Positions 1 through 10,400 of a stretch of 64,000 nucleotides of DNA are shown in pieces. The stretch covers positions 45,479,733-45,543,732 of the forward strand of contig NC_068571.1 of NCBI RefSeq assembly GCF_025698545.1, written 5' to 3'. Each line of letters opens with the position of its first letter. Position 1 is the first letter of the stretch. The notes beneath the pieces were generated by a model, which saw nothing but the letters and a program-made list of their open reading frames with translations, was not told where the DNA came from and searched no databases. This DNA is from Gossypium raimondii (taxonomy: Eukaryota; Streptophyta; Magnoliopsida; Malvales; Malvaceae). Position numbers and translations under genes: made by a program.

Positions 1-457
1 AAGATAATTATTTAAAACATGAAAAGATTTCTAAGAAAAATTACATAATACATTAAATGTTACTTAAAATGCGAAAAGGTTTCTAATAAATTAAGTAATT
101 CGTAAATTTTGAAAAATTACTTTATATATGAAACATCACTTAAAATGTGAAAAGGTTTTAAGAAATTAAGTAATTCGTAAAACATTAAAAATTACTTAAC
201 ACATGAAACATTACTTATAATGTGAAAAAATTTCTAAAAGGAATGTAAAAGGTTTCTAAAAATCAAGTAATTTATATAACATTACTTAAGGCGTGAAAAT
301 GTTTATAAAAATTAAATAATTCGTAAAACATTCAAAAATACACGAAACATTACTTAAAAGGTGAGAATATTTTAAGAAATTAAGTAATTTATAAAAATTA
401 AAATATTATTTAATACATGAAACGTTGCTTGTAATATGAGAGGTTTCTAAGAAATGA
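1..457. repeat. Degenerate tandem array, ~75-bp unit, about six copies
   Basis: Successive units share the order 'TTACTTAAAATGTGAAAAGG', then TTTCTAAGAAATTAAGTAATTC, then a variable AT stretch, then ACATGAAACA. Unit starts are visible near 60, 134, 205, 283, 349 and 425. The array enters from outside the window, so its full size is unknown. Units differ by substitutions and small indels, which suggests an old array. It has no coding potential. It could be a subtelomere-like or element-internal minisatellite; I do not recognise the family. Confidence 0.75.
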
Positions 458-1480
458 AGGCTCCCATGACTTTTAAAAAGTTAAGGTGGTTTTCATTTTC
501 GTTTTTGAAAAATGGAATTTAATCAAGAAAATTGTTTGGTTAAAAATTAAAAATAATTTTGAAAAATAAAAATATGTAAAATTATAAAATAATGAAAATA
601 AAGATTTTAACTTTAAATGAATTGACTCTGGTTCAAACCCACAAATGTAAAAATATTTTTTCAATAGTTTCTCAAATATTAAATTTGATACCATGCCACG
701 CCAACATCGTTAGAAAAACAATGTTTTAGTTTGTATTAAAAAAAGTGATTTGCCTCTTTTTAAAAGGTTAATGGTCTAATTTAACGCAAAAAAAGTGTCA
801 AATTGACAAAAATGTAAACATAGAGGGTTAAGTTGATCATTATTACAAAATTAAATAATTAACTAGCAAGATATGAAAAATTATAACCTCAGAGCTCGTA
901 GTAACATTCCCTGATAGGCAAAGCTAAAAGTAAATTCTATAAAAACACCCCAACCACGTAGAGAATGAAAAAGAAATAAAATACATTACAACGTCTACTA
1001 GTATTAGCAGTAGAAGCGGTAACTCTTTTCTAGTGTATAGGGTAAAAGGGTGTCAGTTGGGTGTGGTGGTCTCGATTGCAAGTGGATTGCAAGGGATGGG
1101 TGTGGAGCTGCGATAGTGTACGACTTGTGTGTGATGGACGTGTTTGGTCTGTTTTGGGCGTGGGTGCGTGTCAAACCCCAAAAATGGCGAATCCAACAAG
1201 GCGAATGAGGTATGCATGTTTACTATTTGGTGCACTAGGGTAGCATGATTCGTCACGCTCCTAGCTTGTTGGCAGGTTAGAGTATTGACGCATACTAGTA
1301 TTAAAGTATTCGCCCATTAGCAATATCTAAGGATTTAATTATAGGGTATGTTCAAGTGAAGGAATAATACACTCAAGAAAGAGTATGCCTAATAATCTGG
1401 CATAATTTGATATGGCAAATTAGGCTTTCCTGGTATACTTAAGGAACTTATTTTCGAGCAAAATAGCGTATTTTTCATAG
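458..1480. other. Non-coding stretch, nothing recognised
   Basis: AT-rich sequence with no supported gene. An imperfect foldback lies near 1376-1443, where a GCCTAAT-type arm meets ATTAGGC and AGTAT meets ATACTT. The short open frames here do not resemble proteins. The start of the Athila-like LTR described next may lie inside the end of this stretch. Confidence 0.5.
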
Positions 1481-2518
1481 TTTTTCGTAATCATTAGATT
1501 TTAAGTTTATAAGTGTAAATTTCTCATTTTTACTCATTTTGTAACTCAATTTAGCCAATGGTGTCATTGGGAGGCCTAACATGTGGTTGAATGGTGTAGG
1601 GATGCGTTGAAGGTTGAAAACCAGCAAAAACGACACCAGAAGAAAGGGTATCACGATATTCATATCTTGGAATTGCGATACCTCCAACAGGATGAAAGAT
1701 TAGAGGCCACCATTCAGTCGTATCGCAATACCCACTTTGGGTATCGTGATATCCACCCCTTAAATAAGACCCCAAGGTTCAAAACTGCCTAAGGTATCGC
1801 GATATCCTCTTTTGGGTATCGCAACACCGACATCGTGAGGGAGACAAAATTGGACAAAAAGGTAGTCTTTGTCCACCCGGTCCACCAATCACCCAAGGCT
1901 CGTATAGGGGTAGTTTTAGCAACGAAAATTCATCAACATTCAGCATAAAACAACCAATTTTGGCTGAGGAGGGAAGAGACATACATTGGTTTAGTTTTTA
2001 GCTTTAGTTTCTCTAGGTTTTCTTTTAGTTTTTTTACAACTTTTCTAGGGTTTTTATTTTCTCTTATTTTTTCTTAGTTTTAGAGTTTATTTTTCTGCAT
2101 CTACTTCTTGTTCTTAGTGTTCTTAGTGTTAGTTAAGTTAGTTATCACTGTAGCTTAGGTTTATTTACACTTTGAGTCCCTGTACCTTGGTTGTAAGACA
2201 TTTCTAGCTTTAGTTTAATGTTTTTTTTTTTACTTTAAATCAGCTAAACTTTGTTCATTTTATGTTTATTGCTTTAGACTTTCTTATTAAATGCCTTTAA
2301 TTTCATATTCTTTAAGTTTTCTTGCATAAAAATCCAAACTTTTATATTTTTCTTAACCTTTACTTTCATAGCTTCTTTACTTTTCATTTTCATGTCCATT
2401 CTCTTTATTTTTAGTATTAGTAGCTAAACCTAAAAATGAAGTTGGTTGATGGAGATGTGGGTAAGTTGATTTTTTTTGGAAAAGAGACTAAATCGTAATA
2501 AATTGGACTAAATCGAAT
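1480..2518 (+). mobile_element. Athila-like Ty3 LTR, left part (interrupted)
   Basis: This stretch holds several direct and inverted copies of a GGTATCGCGATA-type motif (about 1648-1830) and then a T-rich promoter-like region with TTCTTGTTCTTAGTGTTCTT. Both are typical, from memory, of Athila-family LTRs in cotton. The LTR is interrupted at 2518/2519 by a solo LTR and resumes at 5291, where it runs into an Athila-type primer binding site. The left boundary is not resolved. The family call is inference; the interruption is seen directly. Confidence 0.55.
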
Positions 2519-5285
2519 TGTAATGGCCCAAATTTGAGGTTATCGGAACAGTGGTTTCGGGACCACAAATCCGATGAGAAAAATTTTATTTTTCTTATAT
2601 TTTTATGGTCTACAATTTCACAAAATGATTTCGTGAAAATTTCGTTCGAAAATTTCGACGTTTGGGCACTCAATTTAGTTAAAAGGACTAAATTGTAAAA
2701 AGTGCAAAAGTTGAGTTCTACATGTTAGAGGTGTCCAATTGTTATGAAACTTTAAATTGGAGGTCCTTATATGGTAATTATACCATTGGTAACTTGGTAG
2801 ACAAAAATGGACATGAGATAAGTGAAATAGAAAATTTTTAAGTTAGGGGCAATTTGGTAATCTAGTAATTAAAATGAATTAAAAGGGAAAAAGATGGCAA
2901 AAATCATCATCTTCTTCATTAGGACGAAATCAGCAAGGGGGGAAGCCATAGTTAGGGTTTTCAAGCTTCCAAGCTCCATAGTAAGTGATCCCAAGTCCCG
3001 TTTTTAATGTTTTTTACGTTTTTGGAGTCTCGGTAGCTTAATTTAGCTTATTCTAGCAATAATTTAACCTAGGGTTTATATTTGGAAAAATACCCATAGG
3101 TGAGAAGTGTTTATTTTGATGTTTTATGATAGAATATGAAGCTAGAAATTATGTTAAACAACTTTTGCTAAGCGATTTTAAGTGAAAACGAGTAAAACGA
3201 CATAATCGGTAAAAATACCTAATGTTCATAAGTACATGTTAGAGTAGGAATTTGATGTTGCCATAGAAGGGAAAAATGTTCAGAATGTTATAAAACATAA
3301 GAATAAGAGATGAAGTTTAATTTCCGAGCCTTGGGGCAAAAATGTAATTATGTAAAAGTTTAGGGTAAAATTGTAATTTTGAAAAGTTAGAGTCGAGGGC
3401 TGTTTTGATGAATGTGATTATTAAATAAGTTAAATTTACTATTTTAGATCAAGAAGTACGAAACTCGAGGTTAGACAAAGGGAAGAATAAAGTTGAAGAC
3501 TAAGTTGGTGAATTCGGCTATAATTGGTACCGAGGTAAGTTTACGGTAAATAAATGCAATATTTCAATATTTATTATTAATGCTGTTAATTTCCAGCAAT
3601 TATGAATTTATTTTATGAATTTATTTGATGATGATCCAAGCATGAAATGATAGAGAATTAAAATTTAAAAGTCCCGTTGATACATAAGGATGGTAATTGG
3701 ATACGAATGTCATGACATTTGGGTAAAGAGATCCCATGTAAGACCATGTCTGGGACATGGCATTGGCATCCTTAAGATCATAAGAGGTCCTCTGTAAGAC
3801 CATGTGCGGGACATGGCATGGGCACTTAGACGAGAGGTCCCATGTAAGACCATGTCTGGGACATGGCATTGGCACCGAGATGAGAGGTCCCCTATAAGAC
3901 CATGTCTGGGACATGGCATGGGCACCAACATGAGAACATCCCATGTAAGACCATGTCTGGGACATGGCTTTGGCATGTTATTATCGAAGAGACCGAGTAT
4001 CCTTATTATTCCAATGTAGCTCAACGGGCTTGTAAACGAATCATGTTCATGAAAGTTCAGTTTAAAGCATAAATGGCAAGCTCAGGTAAGTTGTAAGACT
4101 TAAGAACTTCTTATACTATCAATTGATGTTCAACGATGCAGCAAGAGTTGAGTAAGTTATGCACACAAGTATTCTAAGTAAACAAGTAAGAGAACTAGCA
4201 TGAGATTAACTAAAGAGTAAACTAGAGATATAGACATTGAGTTTAATTATTTAAGTTAAATATTGTTATTTATTTGCTAGTAAACTTACTAAGCTTTATG
4301 CTTACTTCTTTTATTTCTCTTTCTCTTATAGTATTGCAAAGCTACTTCAAAGATCCTAAAGAAGTCGGAGATCGTCCACACTATCAACTACAACGCTTTC
4401 GGTATTTTATATCGAAACACGTTTGAGCTATGGCATGTATAGGGATTTAGTTATTTTGTATGTTTGTAATGATGATTTTGCTAATGAGTGATGTGTAAGT
4501 ATTTGATGATGTATGGTCATTAAAATGGTTAAGGATGAAGGTGTTTGTTGTTATGAAAGATTAGGTGATAAATTATGCATGGAAATCATGAAAGGATAAA
4601 ATTTTGCAAAGAAACAGAATTCAGGCAGCACAGTGACGTGAATTTGAAAAATCACCCAAGATAGTATAAAATGAATTAGAGGGTGAATGATATATGGAAT
4701 TAAAGCTTGTTGAGTCTATTTTCATAGAAAAATAACAGTGTAGCAAAAGGAAATTTATATTTTAAGATATGTGAATTTTAGTAAGATAGGGTCAGAACTG
4801 TTTTTGGAGTCCCCTGTTCTGAGTTTAGAAAATAATTACAAATTGTACCAAAATGGTTATGAGTTGAAATTTACATGCTTAGATTCCTTAATTAGTCTAT
4901 TTTCTGTAGGAACAAGTGGGAATAGCATATGAAAATCCTATAATGAGAAAAGTTATTTTTAGTAACAAGAGGTCAGAATAGTCGAATGGTGAAACAGGGG
5001 AGACTTTAACTAATAAACTGTACTAATTGGCTGAACCAAAAATTCTAAAAATTTTATGGTAGGAATATATATGAGTCTAGTTTCAAGGAAAATTTACGGA
5101 GTTAAATTTTGAGTTCCGTAGCTCAAGTTATAATTAATTTAGTGACCGTTGCGCAATTGGACAGCTTTGCTGTAAATAGTGAAAATAATTTGCAAAAGTA
5201 AATTTTTATGCTCCGAATTAGTAAGATAAGTTAAGTAATGCCTCGTGCTCGACTCCGAAAACGGTCTCGGGTAAGGGGTGTTACA
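2519..5285 (+). mobile_element. Solo LTR, Ty3-type (Tekay/Del-like), with perfect 5-bp TSD
   Basis: The LTR begins TGTAATGGCCC and ends GGGGTGTTACA, so it has TG...CA termini. It is flanked on both sides by CGAAT (2514-2518 and 5286-5290), a perfect 5-bp target duplication. No primer site, gag or pol lies between the ends, so this is a solo LTR left by LTR-LTR recombination. The same family occurs in reverse orientation at 54568-57606. It sits inside the Athila-like LTR. The length (about 2.77 kb) is long for an LTR but fits large cotton chromovirus-type LTRs; the lineage name is inferred. Confidence 0.9.
3727..3980. repeat. 50-bp minisatellite of hairpin units inside the solo LTR (5 copies)
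   Basis: Five units of about 50 bp follow one another. Each holds AAGACCATGTCTGGGACATG or a near match. CCATGT and ACATGG pair across a 5-nt loop in every copy, including the unit whose loop changed to GCGGG. The array makes overlapping open frames on both strands, which are by-products of the repeat. Confidence 0.85.
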
Positions 5286-5290
5286 CGAAT

Positions 5291-5860
5291 AAACTTAAAA
5301 ACTTAAAAAATAACACCCCTAAGGGAATTTCTAGACAAGTGAAATCGAGAGGTAATATTGTTGTGCACCAATTCATTAGTCTCGGATTAATAGGTGAGAT
5401 CGAGAGATAAATCAGATTGATTTGTCTAAGTCAATAAAATTGAGATTGAGAGATAAAATGAAGCACTTAGTAATTTAAGCGATTTAAGTCCCTCATTCAA
5501 GAACCGGCGAACCACATCGAAATCAACCAACCGCCATTAGTCATTAATTGATTAATCTCTTAGTTTTGTACTCTTTACAACTTGGTCATTAGTTTAACAT
5601 ATTTAATTTTCTTACAAAATTTTATTGTTATGATTTTCTATATTATAAATTCATATCAGTAGCCACTTAGACTCTATAATGTACGCTATTTATCATTCAA
5701 TCGTCACCTTCTTTAGGTTTGATCCTTAGAATACTCATGTGTTCCATTGCAACACTACAAATATTACAACTGACCTTTACGCTTGCAGTAAAATCGCGTT
5801 CTAAAATTGTTTTATAAAATCGTTTATTTTATGCACACGTGCGAACACGGTCAAAGTTGT
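5291..5860 (+). mobile_element. Athila-like LTR, right part
   Basis: This is the continuation of the LTR split by the solo LTR: the pre-insertion sequence reads ...ACTAAATCGAAT / AAACTTAAAAAC.... It carries the CGAGAGGTAA and GAGATCGAGAGATAAAT segments I associate with Athila LTRs and ends just before a decayed primer binding site at 5861. The exact 3' terminus is unclear because the expected CA end is not distinct. Confidence 0.6.
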
Positions 5861-5878
5861 TGACGCCTTTGCCGAGGA
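5861..5878 (+). other. Decayed primer binding site of the Athila-like element
   Basis: The sequence TGACGCCTTTGCCGAGGA differs at a few positions from the Athila-type site TGGCGCCGTTGCCGGGGA known from this lineage. It is followed by GACAGTGC, as in intact elements. It marks the LTR/internal boundary and the + orientation of the element. Confidence 0.7.
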
Positions 5879-6200
5879 GACAGTGCAATATTGAGTAATT
5901 TTTAGTTGTGCACATTTTATGTAAAGATAAGTAGCAAAAGTAGGGTTTATAGATACGGCTTTGCTTTTATTTGTCTTTATCTCATTTGCAATTTTTAGTT
6001 AATTTTCTACACTCTTTTGTACTTGTAGGAGGCGTTGTATGATTTGGACCGGTAACGGCGACTTACCATTTGAGTCGAAACTAGAACGTATCATTATACA
6101 TGCGAGAAGGGCGTAACATCCTAGAGACACCCTACCTCCACAAAGAGATCAGCCCATCAAATATTCGCGAGTAGAGATTTAATCACCACTACACCCACGC

Positions 6201-6632
6201 ATGGAGCAACGTACTTTGAGCTACTACGCGATGCCCAATCTGGATATTGTTCGAGGTAGCATTAATAGCCTGGTGATTAATGCCAATAACTTTGAAATCA
6301 AACTGAACATGACCCAAATGATGCAAGTGAACCTTAAATTTTGAGGGTCAATGAATGATGATCCGAACCAACATCTTAAGAGATTTCTAGCCATTTGTGA
6401 TACCATTAAATATAATGGGCAATCCGATGACGCTATCCGTCTTCGGTTATTCCCTTTCTCTCTTACTGATGATGCGTTTATTTGGTTAGATTCACAACCG
6501 GTAGATTCTATCAATACTTGGGACGAGCTAGCGAGCAAATTCTTTGCGAGATACTTTCCCCCAAGTATGATAATGAAGCTTTGTATGGATATTACAAATT
6601 TTCGGCAATTGGGAGTGGAATCACTATACTAG
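6201..6632 (+). pseudogene. Athila-like gag, N-terminal part, broken
   Basis: An ATG at 6201 opens a frame whose product matches, from family knowledge, the Ty3/Athila gag core. It includes a segment with NDDPNQHLKRFLAICDTIK, then RLRLFPFSLTDDAFIWL and the WDELASKFFARYFPP motif. One in-frame TGA (6342-6344) lies before the second ATG at 6351, and the frame ends at 6632 where intact gags continue with ESLYEAW. The zinc-knuckle part and all of pol are missing, so the element was truncated here. Gag would form the virus-like particle; this copy cannot. The call rests on the conserved WDEL...FFARYFPP block. Confidence 0.85.
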
Positions 6633-6739
6633 GCATTCATGATGAGTTACTAAATAGAGATGTGAATTGTAGCATTGATTGGCTATAAAAAGCTATGAAG
6701 GTGATGGACAAAGGGGCATTTGCAGACTTTGTGGTTCTT

Positions 6740-7285
6740 ATATAGAATATGTGGAATGAGCGTGATAATGTAGTGCCAAAGGGGAAGCACTCAGCAGCCC
6801 ACTTGATACTTGGTCGAGCTAAGGGGCATAAGCCGATGTTGCTAGCCCGTTTAGGAGAGGCTCGTTGGGTTCTGCCATGGCAAGGGGCCTTCAAGGCTAG
6901 TGTCGACACAACCTTAGATCGGGATGGAGAGAGAGTCGAATTAGGCGTTGTGGTGCATGACGAGGATAACTTTGTGCATGGGGTCGAGTGATTCGACAAC
7001 TTGAGGCAATGGAACCGAGCTGGGCTGAGACACGAGTGATCCTACTTGGTCTTCAAGTTGCACATTCTATGGATTTGATACATGTTATAATAAAGTCCGA
7101 TAAATGTTCTTTTAGTTTCAAAGCTTTGTACTAGTTTGATGGATATTTCTATTTTGACATGAGGCCTGATAGTCTAAACGTTTATTCTTGTCTTTGGATT
7201 TTTCTTATGTAGCCCGATTCGGCAATAGAGTTGCCGATAGTCTAATCTGGCTAAAGTTTGTGTCATTTGATGCTAGTTGATTATT
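6740..7285 (+). pseudogene. RNase H-like (LINE/RVT_3-type) fragment, broken
   Basis: A conceptual frame near 6749-6991 reads through a WNERDNVV...KGKHSAAH block and then VLPWQGAFKASVDTTLDRDG and ELGVVVHDEDNFVHG. That is the start of a plant RNase H-like domain (W-x-P...K-x-N-x-D, then a G-x-x-x-R-D-type strand). After several stops, GNRVADSL appears near 7232-7255, which is the usual C-terminal G-N-x-x-A-D-x-L box. Many stops and lost acidic residues make it non-functional. Such domains occur at the end of plant LINE ORF2 and as stand-alone genes; I cannot tell which this was. Its end lies about 150 bp from the ATP synthase gamma leader, so TE-derived DNA makes up that promoter's far side. 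Confidence 0.65.
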
Positions 7286-7428
7286 CTCATGAGATCCATG
7301 AATTTTTTTTATGCTAGTTGATTAATGAAAATTTTGGCCACTTGGGCAGTTTATGCTTAAAAAAAAGAAAAAGAGAAAAATAAACAAAGAACTTTGTCAT
7401 TGATACACGAACAACAGCAAAGAATTTC

Positions 7429-7436
7429 TAGGGTTT
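7429..7436 (-). promoter_or_regulatory. Telo-box in the ATP synthase gamma 5' region
   Basis: TAGGGTTT (AAACCCTA on the minus strand) lies 18 bp upstream of the gamma-subunit ATG. Telo-boxes are common near the transcription start of plant genes for translation and mitochondrial biogenesis. Function here is inferred from position only. Confidence 0.5.
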
Positions 7437-7453
7437 GTCCGTATCGGTAAGCG

Positions 7454-10400
7454 ATGGCGATGGCTGCTCTCAGACGCGAAGGGAGGCGTTTCGCCCCTAT
7501 GATCTCTCCCCGCCCTATTACTGCCCTCCGGTCCTCTCCTCTCGCTCCCTCTCTCGAGTACGGATCTCGTTTTCTCCGATCTCTCTCTATACACATATTC
7601 TCATCGCGTTTCCTCTATTTACTTGGACTTTTACCGGACTGATTGGATTTTGAACTGGTTTTGAGGACATTAAGTTTGTGGACATTAAGTTTGGACTTTC
7701 TTTTCTTTTTTCTTTTTTGTATATTTTCCTGATATTTTTTCTATATATATAAAATGGACACTTTTGAAATAAGCTTAGTTCATTTCCCTGCTAATAGAGA
7801 AGAATGCATTATATAATTTTTATAATTAAATACATATCTAAAATTGAGCTAAACAGTTTGTACTGGTGTGGCTCAATCACTTAAGTTTTCGGAAGGAAGG
7901 AAAGGATGAAAATTTGAATGTACCTTGTAAAATTTATAATGAAATTTATATTTTAGCAATTTTCTTTGATGCAATTTGAGCTAATAAATAAGTTAACTTG
8001 GATGGCAGGGATGAGTGTCCTATTGGAGTTCGTTATATTTCGACCCAAGTTGGTAAGACTGTTTCCTGTTTCTTTTTAGTGCGTATGCTTTTCATGTTCT
8101 CTTCTAGAGTTAGGGTTCCTGGTGAAGGTTATAACTTGGGTAATGGTCAATTCCTTGTGCAGTTAGAAACCGTATGAAGAGTGTCAAGAATATTCAGAAA
8201 ATCACAAAGGCTATGAAGATGGTTGCAGCCTCAAAGTTGAGAGCAATTCAAACTAAAGCTGAGAATTCCCGTGGCCTCTGGCAACCATTTACTGCACTTC
8301 TTGGCGATCTACCCAGTATGTCCCACCAAGAAGCCTTGATATATACTGTTTTGCTGAGCAAGCTCAATTGAATTTGTTTGTGTTTTCATTGCATTTTGCT
8401 TAATGGTTGCTATCAAGTTGTGTTTTTTCCCTTTATGTTGAATTGGTGCTCATGTTGTGAATCTTGTCAGGCTTTGGCTCCCTATACCCAGAAGGTTACG
8501 CAAATGACTTTGATATTTGGTTGATAATAGAACATCTTGAGCAGATTAGCTGCACTTTTAATGCTTCTTTGTGTTTATTTGTTTGATAATTTTGTGAGTA
8601 TATCCTTATATGTCCTAGGTTAATATAAGCTGATGATTTGGAGAAGATGGGTTTTTCTCATTGATTTTGTTTATTGGGGTGTAATCAGGTTTGTGATTCT
8701 CATATAATCATGCCGTATGGATGTTATGTGTGTGCCTATTTGGGCTTGCTCTGAAAGAATTTAAGCTTTAGATAGGTTTTGATTATTTACAGAACTGGTT
8801 CTGTATCAGTAATACCTAGTTTGACTCAGTTGATAACTAATATTACGTGGTTCAGGTTGAAAGAGAATGGTGAATGAACTTGCTTAGTTAGGGTTATAGG
8901 GTCTTTTCCTATTCACTCCCTTGTTTTGTCCTTCTATAATTTTTTTCTATTGTTATGTTTTACTTGTATCAAATTTATATTTCTCTTCAGCCGCATTTTA
9001 CTAATGTCTTGCCACAATGCTAGGTGCTAATGTTAAGAAGAACGTTGTTGTGACCATCTCTTCAGACAAAGGTCTCTGTGGTGGAATTAATTCTACATCA
9101 GTCAAGATAAGCAAGGGGCTCCACAAGTTGAACTCTGGTATATCTCCCAAGCAACTGCTTGTTTGTTTTCTCTCTGGTGGTATCCAAATTGGATGCTTCT
9201 TATGAGTTAAATATCTTTATTTTGGAAGGTCCTGAAAAAGAAACAAAATATGTTATTTTGGGAGAGAAGGCAAAGGCTCAATTGGTTCGTGACTCTAAGA
9301 AGGACATTGAGTTAATCATAACTGAGCTGCAGAAGAACCCTTTGAACTACACTCAGGTCTGTCATTGTGCTTTTATGTGCAATAATGAAAGAACCTCTGA
9401 TTGCTATATTCGATGCTTGATTCTTTCTTTATTGTTGTCTTTTTTATCATGCAGGAGTAGGATATTTCACATTAAGAAAAATCTGGTCATATAATGGGCA
9501 AGAAACAGTAATTATAGGACTTAATTTGATAATAGATGGTAATTTTATCAGTTGGTTTAGAAAGGAAAGACTCCATTTTCAGGGAAGTAATGTGACAAAT
9601 GATTCAACCTACCTACTGACCTGGAACTTGAATAGTAGTCATAACAGTAATTTAAGGTAGGGTTGAATCTTGGAGGTTGTTTTGTTGCAGTTCTAGTTAG
9701 AGTTTAATGGATAATGATTCTAGGGAGAGTGCTAATGCTTTTTGTTTGGTTATAATCTGTCATGATGTTGGTAAATAGTAATATCTGTACTTCACATGTA
9801 GATCTCCTCAGTCTTTACTTAAAAGCCTTAAAGGCTTCATATAGGGTTAGGAATTTTTCACACAAACCTAAAGAGCATACATGTGCAAATTCTCCTATGA
9901 TTCTTTTCTATTCGTTGAATGAGCTAATGTGAACATGTACTGTCTTATACTTATCTCTTTGGATGAACTGGATTTTTCCAATATAGTTAGATCTCTCTTT
10001 TTATGGACTTTTTCTACTTTTTTTTTCCATACTTACAAATATATGTGCCCTTTCAGGTCTCTGTTCTTGCAGATGAGATCTTAAAGAATGTCGAGTATGA
10101 TGCTTTGAGGATTGTCTTCAACAAGTTTCACTCAGTAGTTTCATTTGTGCCAACAGTGTCAACTGTTTTATCACCTGAAGTATGACTAAAATCATTTAGC
10201 TTCATATTTTTCTTGTTTCTTGTTCAAATGTTACTTTATTTTAGTCTCTGCTTGTATTTGCTGGTTTGTTTGAATAGATTGTTGAAAGGGAAGCTGAATC
10301 TGGGGGAAAGCTTGGTGATCTAGACTCGTATGAAGTTGAGGGTGGTGAGACAAAGGGCGAAATACTTCAAAATCTTGCAGAGTTCCAGTTCTCTTGTGTA

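Noticed and set aside
630-640. GGTTCAAACCC, like a tRNA T-loop (B box)
   Set aside because: No A box, acceptor stem or anticodon arm could be paired around it.
3621-4024. Overlapping open frames on both strands with Cys/Trp-rich repeats
   Set aside because: They are made by the 50-bp minisatellite, exist in several frames at once and lie inside a solo LTR.
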